The position numbers and the translations under genes were made by a program. This document shows positions 1 through 7,621 of a stretch of 56,939 bases of DNA, piece by piece (the first letter of the stretch is position 1; every line of letters starts with the position of its first letter). The notes under the pieces are model-generated. The model saw nothing but the letters and a program-made list of their open reading frames with translations, was not told the origin of the DNA and searched no databases. The stretch comes from Odoribacter sp. AF15-53 (lineage in GTDB: Bacteria; Bacteroidota; Bacteroidia; Bacteroidales; Marinifilaceae): assembly GCF_003479425.1 (NCBI RefSeq), contig NZ_QUHC01000015.1, forward strand, positions 1-56,939, read 5' to 3'.

Positions 1-290
1 CATTATGAGTCTCTTAGTGGGCGCTGAGGTACCCGAACCTGTATCTTTTAATTCTTTAATATCCAATTCTTTACTTCGAAAGAACTCTTGAAAAACTAAT
101 CTAGGTTACTTTTAAGTAACTGCTTTTGGCTCAAAAAAAAGCCTTTTAATTTTCTCGTAACAAAGATACTAATTTTATTTTCAATATAGGCGATAGTGGG
201 CTATTTTCTTATGTATTTCAGTGTATTATTTGTTTTTTATTTGTATATTTTACACTTAATAGTTTCATAGCCGCTATTAAACTATCGTGT
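1..290. other. AT-rich element-end region, no gene
   Basis: No credible coding frame. Read on the minus strand, bases 14-45 resemble the 3' end of a Bacteroidales tRNA (TTCG loop start, then CAGCGCCCACTA), but the T-stem does not pair, so it is at best an attachment-site scar. A small perfect hairpin lies at 105-120 (GTTACTT/AAGTAAC). At 129-148 there is a weak terminator-like GGCT/AGCC stem followed by TTTT. The remainder is the AT-rich upstream region of the RteC-like gene. Confidence 0.4.
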
Positions 291-1103
291 ATGAAAAAGT
301 ATTTTATGATGCTTATGAGCGAATTGGAAACAATTATTCATTCGCTTAAAGGAAATGACGCCTTAAATATGTCGGTTATGGCTATGCAAGTTATTTATGG
401 TGTGGTGAAACAAGTAAAAGATTACGTACTAACGAATGGTTTTGCAGATATAAACGAAGAGATAGTGTTCTTCAAAGAGTTAAAGCCGTTATTGCATAGT
501 AAATTGATCTACTACATGGAAATAAAGGAGATCGAATCAAAGCGTATTTTATACGCAAATAAGGAATTTGTACGTGCTTATTTGATTGAACAAGTGGAGC
601 GTTTAACGGGATATTTGGAAGAGAATATTTACACGTATAAATATTTGCAGCTTGGTTCTACATTCTTGGATGAAGCATTATTTACTCGAAAAAATGTTTT
701 AGAATTTTCGTGTGTAAATCGTGATAATTTGGATGATTCTTTCATGACACTTTGGGATAATAAAGTATCTCGAATTTTAGCTTACCAGATGCTTTTGGAA
801 TATCTAAACTCTGAAATATTGCTTTTGGATAAGCCATTTAGCAAATCTTCCAAATTAGTGTGGCACGGGACAAAGCGGGGGTTAGTCGAATTGATCTATG
901 CGCTCGTCACGAAAGAGTGTTTTGGAGAAGCAACGATAAAAGATTTAGCCGATTTTTTTCAGTTGAATTTCAACGTGGATTTGGGTGATTATTATGGGAT
1001 CTATAAAGAGTTAAAAGAACGTCCGGTAAAGAATCGTGCGGGTTTTCTTGGTGATCTTGTGGATGGGCTTTTAAAGCGTATGGAAGAGGACGAAAATAGT
1101 TAA
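291..1103 (+). CDS. rteC: RteC-family regulator of a conjugative element
   Basis: A 270-residue, mostly helical protein resembling RteC, the CTnDOT-family protein that activates excision genes under RteA/RteB control. The C-terminal third fits the family: a Lys/Arg-rich block at the end (ELKERPVKNRAGFLGDL) follows the conserved acidic DYYGIYKEL stretch. There is no signal peptide or membrane segment, as expected for a cytoplasmic DNA-binding protein. The ATG lies after an AT-rich leader without a clear Shine-Dalgarno sequence. Two small helix-turn-helix genes follow on the same strand, a usual ICE regulatory neighbourhood. RteA and RteB are not in the window. The family call rests on sequence flavour and context, not on an alignment. 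Confidence 0.7.
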   Translation: MKKYFMMLMSELETIIHSLKGNDALNMSVMAMQVIYGVVKQVKDYVLTNGFADINEEIVFFKELKPLLHSKLIYYMEIKEIESKRILYANKEFVRAYLIEQVERLTGYLEENIYTYKYLQLGSTFLDEALFTRKNVLEFSCVNRDNLDDSFMTLWDNKVSRILAYQMLLEYLNSEILLLDKPFSKSSKLVWHGTKRGLVELIYALVTKECFGEATIKDLADFFQLNFNVDLGDYYGIYKELKERPVKNRAGFLGDLVDGLLKRMEEDENS

Positions 1104-1192
1104 TATAGTATAAATAACTACCCCTGATTTCCCCTACCGTGGCATTCTGAAAATTACGTAATTACATATTCGCGAAAATAAAAAATGACTTT

Positions 1193-1540
1193 ATGGAAAT
1201 AATAACATTTGATTCTGAGGTTTATCGCGAATTGAAAAAGAGTTTGGATACAATTTCAAACTACGTGCTTAATAAAGAAGACAAGCAAGGGGAGGAGGAT
1301 TGGGTAGATGAATATGATGTTTGTACTTATTTGAAGATTAGCCGCCGTACCCTTCAACGTATTAGATACGAAAATCTGTTAACCTATTCTTTGGTAAGGG
1401 GTAAGGTGTTAATACAGATGAAAGAGGTGCGGCGGTTAATTGAAACGGGGACTATAAAATGCGACATTAATCGCTTTGCAGATTTGTGCAAGGGGCATAA
1501 GGCGTATCTTGAACAGCGTAAACGAAACAAGAAAAAGTAA
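1193..1540 (+). CDS. Small helix-turn-helix protein (HTH_17-like)
   Basis: A 115-residue protein with an excisionase-type helix-turn-helix at about residues 41-85. The recognition part reads SRRTLQRIRYENLLTYSLVRG and a basic C-terminus follows (LEQRKRNKKK). Proteins of this kind usually come as tandem pairs near RteC in Bacteroides mobile elements and act as excision or transcription factors. It is followed after 4 bases by a second HTH gene, so the pair is probably co-transcribed. The function, excisionase versus regulator, cannot be decided from sequence. Confidence 0.7.
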   Translation: MEIITFDSEVYRELKKSLDTISNYVLNKEDKQGEEDWVDEYDVCTYLKISRRTLQRIRYENLLTYSLVRGKVLIQMKEVRRLIETGTIKCDINRFADLCKGHKAYLEQRKRNKKK

Positions 1541-1544
1541 GTCT

Positions 1545-1847
1545 ATGGATATTGACGAGCATTTAATGCTAAAGGCTTTTGATAAATGCTTTAGCCTGTT
1601 AGAAAGGATAGATGCAAGGCTTAATTCTCTTGAAAAAAGGGAATTTGGTGTGGATGGTGAACGCTTGTTAGATAATCAGGATTTATGTCAATTGCTGAAT
1701 GTGGATAAAAAAACATTGGAACGATACAGGCGTTCCGGGCGATTGCCTTTTTTGAAGTTGGGTGGTAAAATTTTTTATAAATATTCCGAGATTGTCAAGG
1801 TAATGCAGAATCTAAGGAAATATGATTTTGACAAAGAAAGTGAGTAG
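1545..1847 (+). CDS. Small helix-turn-helix protein, excisionase-like
   Basis: A 100-residue protein when started at the ATG at 1545, which lies just after the stop of the previous gene; longer upstream starts would overlap it. The N-terminal half is helical (MLKAFDKCFSLLERIDARL) and could dimerise. The second half is an HTH_17/MerR-like domain with LLNVDKKTLERYRRSGRLPF and a beta-wing LKLGGKIFYKYSEI. The pattern matches the second member of the paired excisionase-like genes of Bacteroidales ICEs. It is probably in an operon with the upstream HTH gene. Confidence 0.7.
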   Translation: MDIDEHLMLKAFDKCFSLLERIDARLNSLEKREFGVDGERLLDNQDLCQLLNVDKKTLERYRRSGRLPFLKLGGKIFYKYSEIVKVMQNLRKYDFDKESE

Positions 1848-2517
1848 AGGTAGGGGGGTAAAAACAAAATGTGTAAATGATAATCTTATATGTTGTTAAT
1901 ATACAGGCAAATACAATAATGATGCAGAAAAATAAATTGTGCAAAAAGTATAATTCAGGTTTACTTATTGAGCTACTTCTCATCAAAAATAAGGGAAAAA
2001 GTTAACAATAGGTATAAGAAGGAGGGGAAAATGTTACTTTGGTTATATTTGTGAGGGAAGATCGGTCGGGAAAGGCTTGAATAACGTGGTTTTAGGCGAT
2101 ATTGAGGGGGAATTGACAAAAGGATTGGGAATAGACAAAAAGACTCCAGAAACGGGGTCTTTTTTGTTGTTTATAGAGGGTAGTTTCGGGAGGATTCTGA
2201 GAGACGATGCTTCCCTCAAAAGAGTGTGAAAAAGGTGTTTTTTAACACTTGGATATTCAGTTGGATATTCAAAAAGCATATTTTTGAGAGGGCAAATACG
2301 GATACATATTCTATAAAAAATATACATTTAAAACGTTTGCATTGCAAAATAAGGGGGTACAAAATATTTTGATTAACATAAACAGATTTAATTTGAATCG
2401 CTTGTAATTCAGTAAACTACAACCAAAAACACAGAAAAGGTAATAGTAAAAAGGCGCAATAACCCTATACAAGCCACTTGCCTGGTCACCCATGTGGCCA
2501 AAGAAATGCCCAACCGA
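1848..2517. other. Intergenic region with terminator and direct repeats
   Basis: Open frames here have no recognisable features. A TATATTTG box (2044-2051) could be a plus-strand promoter leading to the terminator at 2141-2165. TTGGATATTCA occurs twice, 12 bases apart (2249-2259 and 2261-2271). TGTAATTCAGTAAAC at 2403-2417 loosely resembles the reverse complement of the sequence at 7600-7616 and is a possible left end of the Mu-like element. Confidence 0.35.
2141..2165 (+). terminator. Rho-independent terminator
   Basis: Stem AGACTCC/GGGGTCT (one T-G pair) closes the loop AGAAAC and is followed by a run of six T. It would end any transcript entering from the left, separating the HTH genes from the Mu-like element. 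Confidence 0.65.
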
Positions 2518-2967
2518 TCAAGAAGCGGCAACGACACCCGAGACATCCTCGGCACTTCTTAACTGAACGATAACCTTTCTTAATTCTTGGTTGTCTACCT
2601 CTAAATTTTCATTGATCTCCCTCAAGCGTCCGATCTCCTGCGCTTGTTGCTCTATCTTATAGTCTTTTTCCTTGATGACACGCTCCAAATAGGATACAAT
2701 GGGATCAGTCGTTTGTAAAGTGTCATGGGTGGTTGGAGCGTCTGGCTGTTTCAACATTTCACCTTGACCTGTAATGAGCCATTCTATATTTAAGTCCGGG
2801 AATGATGCTAAGATTTTAGCAATATATACATCTGAAACAGTAGCATCAAGCTTGTCTTTATCAAGTAAACCTCTTTTAATATCAGTTTTTTCGTAAAAAA
2901 CTGACTTGGTAATATTCTTTTTTTCAATAAAATACAAAATTCTTTGCTTTGTTGTTGCTAAAATCAT
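2518..2967 (-). CDS. Phage-type repressor (XRE HTH plus coiled coil)
   Basis: 149 residues. Residues 1-65 form a Cro/CI-type DNA-binding domain (KQRILYFIEKKNITKSVFYEKT, then a conserved NIEWLITGQGEML segment as in Bacteroidales phage repressors). Residues 90-135 are a heptad-rich coiled coil (EKDYKIEQQAQEIGRLREI) that probably dimerises the protein. There is no LexA-like peptidase domain, so induction would not be by self-cleavage. It is transcribed divergently from the Ner-like gene at 3068, with paired operator-like repeats between and overlapping its own start. This is the lysogeny switch arrangement of transposable phages. Confidence 0.75.
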   Translation of the reverse strand: MILATTKQRILYFIEKKNITKSVFYEKTDIKRGLLDKDKLDATVSDVYIAKILASFPDLNIEWLITGQGEMLKQPDAPTTHDTLQTTDPIVSYLERVIKEKDYKIEQQAQEIGRLREINENLEVDNQELRKVIVQLRSAEDVSGVVAAS

Positions 2968-3006
2968 AGTAAAATGTTTGTTTGTTGCGATAATCTTAGT
3001 AATATT
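2952..3006. promoter_or_regulatory. Two 30-bp-spaced operator-like direct repeats
   Basis: TTGTTGC followed by (T/G)A(A/T)AATC(A/T)TAGTAA(A/T)AT occurs at 2952-2975 and again at 2982-3005, exactly 30 bp (about three helical turns) apart. The left copy covers the repressor start codon and the right copy lies in the divergent promoter gap. Position and period suggest operators for the repressor or the Ner-like protein; this role is inferred. Confidence 0.55.
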
Positions 3007-3067
3007 GCATCATATTACACGGATGTGTAACGGCAGTAAAGGTAATGATAAATTTAATAATAGCAGA

Positions 3068-3277
3068 ATGGCAAAAGTGATTATTCGCACGACAAGAAAA
3101 GTGATGCCGGCATTATTGCCGCCCGGGGCGATCGATGATATCGCCAAGGTTTGCGGCTGTGGCCGGAAAACGGTTTACAACGCCTTAAGAAAAGGGATGA
3201 AAGGTCCAGTGTCCAACCGGGTGAAGGCTTATTGCCTGGAGAAATACGGGACGGAGGTTGAAAATAATAACGAGTGA
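3068..3277 (+). CDS. Small Ner/Cro-like DNA-binding protein
   Basis: 69 residues from the ATG at 3068; an ATG at 3023 would add 15 residues. The helix-turn-helix is visible at about residues 24-45: IDDIAKVCGCGRKTVYNALRKG, followed by a basic tail. First gene on the rightward side of the repressor switch, matching Ner/Cro of Mu-like phages, which shut off early transcription. The start at 3068 is preferred because the domain is complete there and the upstream part is low-complexity. Confidence 0.65.
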   Translation: MAKVIIRTTRKVMPALLPPGAIDDIAKVCGCGRKTVYNALRKGMKGPVSNRVKAYCLEKYGTEVENNNE

Positions 3278-3315
3278 AAAGAGAATTGACATGAGAAACA
3301 AAAAAATGTACAGTA

Positions 3316-3783
3316 TTATAATGACGACACATCTGTATCTTGCAAGTCCTCTTCATTTAGTAAATTTTGAAGAGCTTCCACGGCAACACAAAGAGTTACT
3401 TTTTTTCCGTTATGGACTTCCGTGTAAGGATAATTTAGAGGTTTGCAATACTCATCAGGAAAAGGGTATTGAGGTAAAAGCTTATAAAGTTGACGACCAA
3501 CTTCGACTCCTTCATAAAAAAATGAAAGCCCGTTGCGGAATACGTCATAAATGAGCGTATCAAGTTCTTTCTTAGAGATTTTTGTCTCCTTGGTAGAACG
3601 AAAATAGATTAAATCTGCATCACCTTTATCTAATCCAAAATTATGACTAGTAGAGATGGCATACTCAAGGCGATACAGCCAAGCAAGATTTGTAAGGATA
3701 TTAAGAATAGGTTGACGATACTGGTTGATATTTACGTGTTCAGTGTACGATACAAGTACATTTATACGAAAGTTTTTTTTCAT
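3316..3783 (-). CDS. Unknown reverse-strand cargo protein
   Basis: 155 residues starting at the ATG at 3781-3783; longer frames upstream run through the transposase promoter region and are rejected. The sequence is not recognised. It is cytoplasmic, with mixed alpha/beta character and many aromatic residues, for example LAWLYRLEYAISTSHNFGLD and a C-terminal acidic tail. It has its own TATATTTG promoter box on the minus strand at 3813-3820 and faces against the early operon between the Ner-like gene and the transposase. That independent position is typical of morons, meaning lysogenic-conversion or superinfection-exclusion genes. Its function is unknown. Confidence 0.6.
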   Translation of the reverse strand: MKKNFRINVLVSYTEHVNINQYRQPILNILTNLAWLYRLEYAISTSHNFGLDKGDADLIYFRSTKETKISKKELDTLIYDVFRNGLSFFYEGVEVGRQLYKLLPQYPFPDEYCKPLNYPYTEVHNGKKVTLCVAVEALQNLLNEEDLQDTDVSSL

Positions 3784-3812
3784 AATCGTGATATTTAATT
3801 GTTTCGAGGCTA

Positions 3813-3820
3813 CAAATATA
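3813..3820 (-). promoter_or_regulatory. Bacteroidota -7 box for the reverse-strand gene
   Basis: TATATTTG on the minus strand matches the TAnnTTTG consensus and sits about 30 bases upstream of the ATG at 3783. Confidence 0.45.
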
Positions 3821-3888
3821 ACGATTTTCCCACGAACAGAATGGTGTTGTTCACAGCGATAGTGGCGTGGGAACAAAATCAAGCATTT

Positions 3889-3933
3889 TTCCCGAACGGC
3901 ATAGCCCGGGGTTCGACTCCCCGGCGGGAACCA
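3889..3933 (+). ncRNA. tRNA-like acceptor/T-arm minihelix ending in CCA
   Basis: TTCCCG (3889-3894) pairs perfectly with CGGGAA (3925-3930). CCGGGG (3906-3911) pairs perfectly with CCCCGG (3919-3924) around the canonical T-loop TTCGACT (3912-3918). The two stems stack with no gap, giving 12 bp, the same as the 7+5 bp of a tRNA top half, and CCA follows at once (3931-3933). An 11-base linker (3895-3905) replaces the D and anticodon arms. Upstream, TTCCCACG (3827-3834) and CGTGGGAA (3866-3873) form a further 8-bp stem. It ends 20 bases before the transposase ATG. It could be a tRNA-mimicking leader RNA or the remnant of a tRNA target; transcription is not shown. Confidence 0.5.
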
Positions 3934-3952
3934 AGAAAAAAAGAATAAAATT

Positions 3953-4570
3953 ATGGAATGGTACAATGGATTGGCTTGCGTGACATACAAGGAGCTGACA
4001 GACGGGGACCCGGAAGCGGAAAAAGTGGAAGATAGACCGGTGATGAGTGTTTTCACTTATCGCAACCTGACAACCAGGGGTGACATCTCAGTACTTCGGC
4101 GTGCTTGTTACGGACATCCGGCGTTGATCTCGTTCAGGAGTTTGCCGTTGAAATACCGGGAGGCCTTTGTCGCCAAGTACGGTGATCCAGAGAAGATGGC
4201 GAAGACGTCGTGCCTGAAAGACCTCGTGATCACGGACGTCAAGGCGGAGGCTTTTTTCTCCGGGTGGCAGAAGCCAAACGGGGATCACCTGAAACCGGAA
4301 CAAATCAGGACCCTGACAATGAACGTGTCGATCCTTAACGCGCTGAACGAGATCATGACGGATGGGCTCACGTTGCACAAGGCCCTCGGGAATTTCAGGT
4401 CGCCGTCGGAAGCGTGGAGAGATATGGCGAAATCAGTAAAAGAGTTGAAAAAGTATGACAGGTACCGTCACACGTTGCCGGAGAACTATCGCCGCTTACG
4501 GGATCGGCTTGAAAGCTACAGGGCGAACGGGTACCGGGATTTCTCATCCACGCCAACGAGGGGAACTTGA
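3953..4570 (+). CDS. MuA-like transposase, N-terminal part
   Basis: 205 residues corresponding to the DNA-end-binding portion of a Mu/BcepMu-type transposase. It starts with a Mu DNA-binding-like segment (MEWYNGLACVTYKELTDGD) and continues with helical, basic domains up to YRRLRDRLESYRANGYRDF. It stops with TGA at 4568-4570, overlapping the TTG that could start the next frame. In the second frame the sequence reads sensibly upstream of that TTG (FLIHANEGNLNASK), which suggests the two parts were one protein of about 690 residues and that one base (a T near 4541) has been lost. Programmed frameshifting or reinitiation at TTGA are alternatives. Confidence 0.65.
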   Translation: MEWYNGLACVTYKELTDGDPEAEKVEDRPVMSVFTYRNLTTRGDISVLRRACYGHPALISFRSLPLKYREAFVAKYGDPEKMAKTSCLKDLVITDVKAEAFFSGWQKPNGDHLKPEQIRTLTMNVSILNALNEIMTDGLTLHKALGNFRSPSEAWRDMAKSVKELKKYDRYRHTLPENYRRLRDRLESYRANGYRDFSSTPTRGT

Positions 4571-6027
4571 ACGCCTCGAAATTAAAAGAAGAGGAACAGA
4601 ACGCCATGTTGCAGGAACTCGCCAGTGACGGGCGGAACCTGGACAACGAGATGATCGCGATGTTGTATAACACGGTGGCCTCGAAACTCGGGTGGAACAC
4701 TATCTTGGCGGGAACCGTGGCGAACTGGAAACTCCGCAACATGGACGTGCAGTACGTCGGGCGACACGGCGTGGTGGCTCACCGGAACAACAAGGCCATG
4801 CAAGTGAAACGCCGGGCCCCGAGATTCCCCTTGTACTACTGGACGGTGGACGGCTGGGACGTGGAACTTCTTTACCAGCAAAGAGAGGAACGAGAAAAGA
4901 ACGGCAAAAAATATTCCGTGGTGACATACAGCAACCGCCCGACCGTGGTCATGTTACTTGACCCTTGCACGAGATATCCCGTTGGTTACGCTATCGGGAC
5001 ACACGAGACCCCAGAACTGATCCGGGAGGCATTCCGGAACGCGTTCAAGCACGTGAAAGAATTATTCGGGCATTATTACAAGCCGTGGCAGCTACAGACG
5101 GATAATTACGGTAAAAAGACACTCCTCTCGTTCTACGAGGCCTGCACGAGAGTGTACACGCCCGCCCGGGTGAAGAACGCCAAAGCGAAAGTCGTCGAGC
5201 CTTACTTCAAGAAAGTGAATAGCAAGTATTGTCACCTGTTACCCAACTGGAGTGGTTACGGGGTAACGAGCAGGAAAGAGAATCAACCAAACGATGAATG
5301 GTTAAACCAGAACCGTCACAAGTTCCCTGGCTGGGATGGCGTGGTTGGACAAGTAGAGGGAATCATCCGGGTACTCCGTTCCGAGAGTATCGAGAAATAC
5401 CGTCAAGCGTGGGGAAAAATGGCCGTCGAGGATAGGCTGGAGATGAGCGACGAGGAGTACCTGGTGTTATTCGGGGAGACGACCGGGTACGGCAACAGCC
5501 TCGAGGGAGGCGGCGTTGGCTCGACCATTCTCGGCGAGAAGGTTTGGTACGATAGTTTCGACCCGTCGTTCCGGAACTGGGGACACCTGAACTGGATCGT
5601 GAAGTACGACCCGGAAGACTTGAGCGTGGCGGTGGCGATCGAGAATCTCGGTACCCCCGGCAAGCCGGAAGAGGGAACCCGGCGGTTCATGCTCGAGCGG
5701 AAACACGTGCAGCCCATGGCGTTGAAAGAACGGGAACCCGGGGATTTCGACGAGTTGCGGAGGGTTCAAGACTACAACGACCGGAGAGAGAAGATGATCA
5801 AGGAGAAGCGTGCCCGCTCGGGAGAGGTTGTCCGGGAATTGTTCGAGGAACGGGCAGAACTGAACGATACGCTGGCGAAACTTGTTCTCTGTGATAGCCG
5901 GGGGCAGCACAAGGACGAGCGCAACCGGTTGGCCGGGAGGACGACGAAACAGGTCGAGAAGAGCTGTCACGAGGAAGTCGATTACGAGGAAGTGTTCGAC
6001 GAGCGAGATTTACTGAGAAAATTTTAA
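4567..6027 (+). CDS. MuA-like transposase, DDE catalytic part
   Basis: 486 residues with an RNase H-fold integrase core. D95 lies in WTVDGWD, D179 in LQTDNYG and E211 in VVEPYFKKVNSKYC, fitting the DDE triad of Mu-type transposases. The following beta-barrel region reads FMLERKHVQPMALKE, and the C-terminal 80 residues are highly charged and probably contact the MuB-like ATPase. The only start close to the frame opening is TTG at 4567, overlapping the upstream stop. The downstream ATPase follows after 21 bases. It cuts and joins element ends to target DNA. Whether it is functional depends on how the break at 4541-4570 is bridged. Confidence 0.75.
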   Translation: MNASKLKEEEQNAMLQELASDGRNLDNEMIAMLYNTVASKLGWNTILAGTVANWKLRNMDVQYVGRHGVVAHRNNKAMQVKRRAPRFPLYYWTVDGWDVELLYQQREEREKNGKKYSVVTYSNRPTVVMLLDPCTRYPVGYAIGTHETPELIREAFRNAFKHVKELFGHYYKPWQLQTDNYGKKTLLSFYEACTRVYTPARVKNAKAKVVEPYFKKVNSKYCHLLPNWSGYGVTSRKENQPNDEWLNQNRHKFPGWDGVVGQVEGIIRVLRSESIEKYRQAWGKMAVEDRLEMSDEEYLVLFGETTGYGNSLEGGGVGSTILGEKVWYDSFDPSFRNWGHLNWIVKYDPEDLSVAVAIENLGTPGKPEEGTRRFMLERKHVQPMALKEREPGDFDELRRVQDYNDRREKMIKEKRARSGEVVRELFEERAELNDTLAKLVLCDSRGQHKDERNRLAGRTTKQVEKSCHEEVDYEEVFDERDLLRKF

Positions 6028-6048
6028 ACAAACTTTAAACGATACATC

Positions 6049-6978
6049 ATGAACAGGAACGGGTTAATGAAACACGCGCACGACTGGATCACCCGGTTAG
6101 GAAGCCAAGCGAGGGTCGCCGATAGATGCGGAATCAGCACGGCAGCGTTGAGCTTGTGGCTCGGTGGCAAATACGGGGCTGACACGGCCTCCTTGGACAA
6201 AAAGATAGCGAAGGCGCTTGGGTACAAGGAGAGTGATTGGGTAACGGTAGAAAATGTAAAAAATTTCAAGACGGTAAAATTCGTTTTTGACCAGTGCAAA
6301 GAAATAAGTATGTGGATGGCGATAAGCAGTAACGCCGGTAGCGGCAAAACACGCAGCCTCGAGCATATATTCAACACGGACTTGAGCGGGTCGATCGTGT
6401 TGATCCAGGCGGAAGAATGGGCAGCACACCAGTTCCTGGAACGCTTGCACGGGAAATTAACAAGCACCCCGTTGAAAGGGTACATGACGAATAACGAACT
6501 GCTTGACAAGGTTATTGCCTTGTTGAACGAGATGGACGGTCATCCGATACTGGTGATTGACGAGGCAGACAAACTAAAACCCTCCGCGTTAAGGCAACTA
6601 ATCCCGATTTATAACCGGACAGAAGAACACCTTGGTTGCGTGCTTGCCGGGACAGAAAATTTGCAAAAAGAAATCAAGGCCGGGGTCCGCAAGAGATTAA
6701 AAGGTTATGACGAAATTGATAGTCGCTTGGGAAGAAGTTACATAACCCTTGACGGGGCGACGGAAAAGGACGTTTACACTATTTGTGAGGCAAACGGTGT
6801 TACCAGCGAAACGAGTAAATTGACGGTATGGAGCGAGATCGAAAAAGTGGAGAAATTCGTTAGGGTACGGACCACTCAAGGGGAACGGGAGGTGAAGGTA
6901 TTGCATTGCGAGGATTTCCGTCGCCTGAGACGGTTAATCACCCGGGAAAAATTGTTAAACAAGACAAGCGGCAAGTGA
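6049..6978 (+). CDS. MuB-like AAA+ transposition ATPase
   Basis: 309 residues. An N-terminal helix-turn-helix (QARVADRCGISTAALSLWLG) as in MuB is followed by an AAA+ module with Walker A SNAGSGKT (94-101) and Walker B ILVIDEAD (167-172). MuB-type proteins bind DNA as ATP-dependent filaments, choose the target site, confer target immunity and activate the transposase. It lies directly after the transposase and one base before the next ATPase gene, so the three are one operon. The length matches BcepMu/Mu B proteins. Confidence 0.8.
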   Translation: MNRNGLMKHAHDWITRLGSQARVADRCGISTAALSLWLGGKYGADTASLDKKIAKALGYKESDWVTVENVKNFKTVKFVFDQCKEISMWMAISSNAGSGKTRSLEHIFNTDLSGSIVLIQAEEWAAHQFLERLHGKLTSTPLKGYMTNNELLDKVIALLNEMDGHPILVIDEADKLKPSALRQLIPIYNRTEEHLGCVLAGTENLQKEIKAGVRKRLKGYDEIDSRLGRSYITLDGATEKDVYTICEANGVTSETSKLTVWSEIEKVEKFVRVRTTQGEREVKVLHCEDFRRLRRLITREKLLNKTSGK

Positions 6979-6979
6979 C

Positions 6980-7603
6980 ATGAGTCAGGCTATATCAATA
7001 GATAACCTTCTAAAAAAGAAATACCGGAAACTTGGTTTCACGGGGGAATGGCACGAGGCTTTCGGTGATCCCGTCCTGGGCGGATCATGGTTCGTGTACG
7101 GTGCCTCCACTAACGGGAAATCCAGCTTCGTGCAACAATTAACTCGTTATCTTGCCGAGTTAGGGTTAAACATCGAGTACGTTTCCCTCGAGGAGGGAGC
7201 CGAGGACACGATGCAGCAAGCGGCACTCAGGGCGGAATGGAGAAGCGTGAAGCGAAAAATCAGGATCATGGAGCCGATCGAATTCGATGATTTCGCGGAG
7301 AGAGTAGCCAAACCGAAAAGTGCGGACGTGTTCGTGATCGACACGATACAGTACTTCGGGGAGGAAGTAAGGTTTAAACAGTATTTAAAATTAAGAAGGG
7401 ATAACCCGGGCAAACTGTTTATATACATCTCGCACTTGAAAGGCAAACAACCCGACGGCAAGGCCGCAATGAAGGTGATGCGAGACTCGAGTCTGAAAAT
7501 ATGGGTCGAGGGCTACCGGGCGATCTCGAAAGGAAGGTATATCGGGCCACGAGGGTATTACACGATCTGGGAAGAAGGCGCATCACGATACTGGGGAGTG
7601 TGA
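6980..7603 (+). CDS. RecA/DnaB-fold ATPase of a Mu-like element
   Basis: 207 residues with a P-loop GASTNGKS (41-48) and a Walker B-like strand VFVIDTIQYF (about 117-126), followed by IYISHLKG. This order is that of RecA/DnaB/RadA-type ATPases rather than classic AAA+. Such a gene commonly follows the MuB homologue in Bacteroidota transposable phages and may act in replication of the integrated element. The start is one base after the MuB stop. The C-terminus looks complete (YYTIWEEGASRYWGV), yet sequence of chromosomal origin begins within 20 bases of its stop, so all later phage genes are absent. Confidence 0.65.
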   Translation: MSQAISIDNLLKKKYRKLGFTGEWHEAFGDPVLGGSWFVYGASTNGKSSFVQQLTRYLAELGLNIEYVSLEEGAEDTMQQAALRAEWRSVKRKIRIMEPIEFDDFAERVAKPKSADVFVIDTIQYFGEEVRFKQYLKLRRDNPGKLFIYISHLKGKQPDGKAAMKVMRDSSLKIWVEGYRAISKGRYIGPRGYYTIWEEGASRYWGV

Positions 7604-7621
7604 AATTTAGTGATACAGTGA

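Noticed and set aside
14..45. tRNA 3' end on the minus strand
   Set aside because: The acceptor-like tail fits, but the T-stem does not pair around the TTCG loop and nothing upstream completes a tRNA. Kept only as a possible attachment scar.
2043..2327. Minus-strand 94-residue frame
   Set aside because: Overlaps a terminator and direct repeats, lacks domain features and is Pro/Ser-rich.
3258..3554. Plus-strand frame after the Ner-like gene
   Set aside because: It lies antisense to the reverse-strand gene at 3316-3783, which has a promoter box and a better start.
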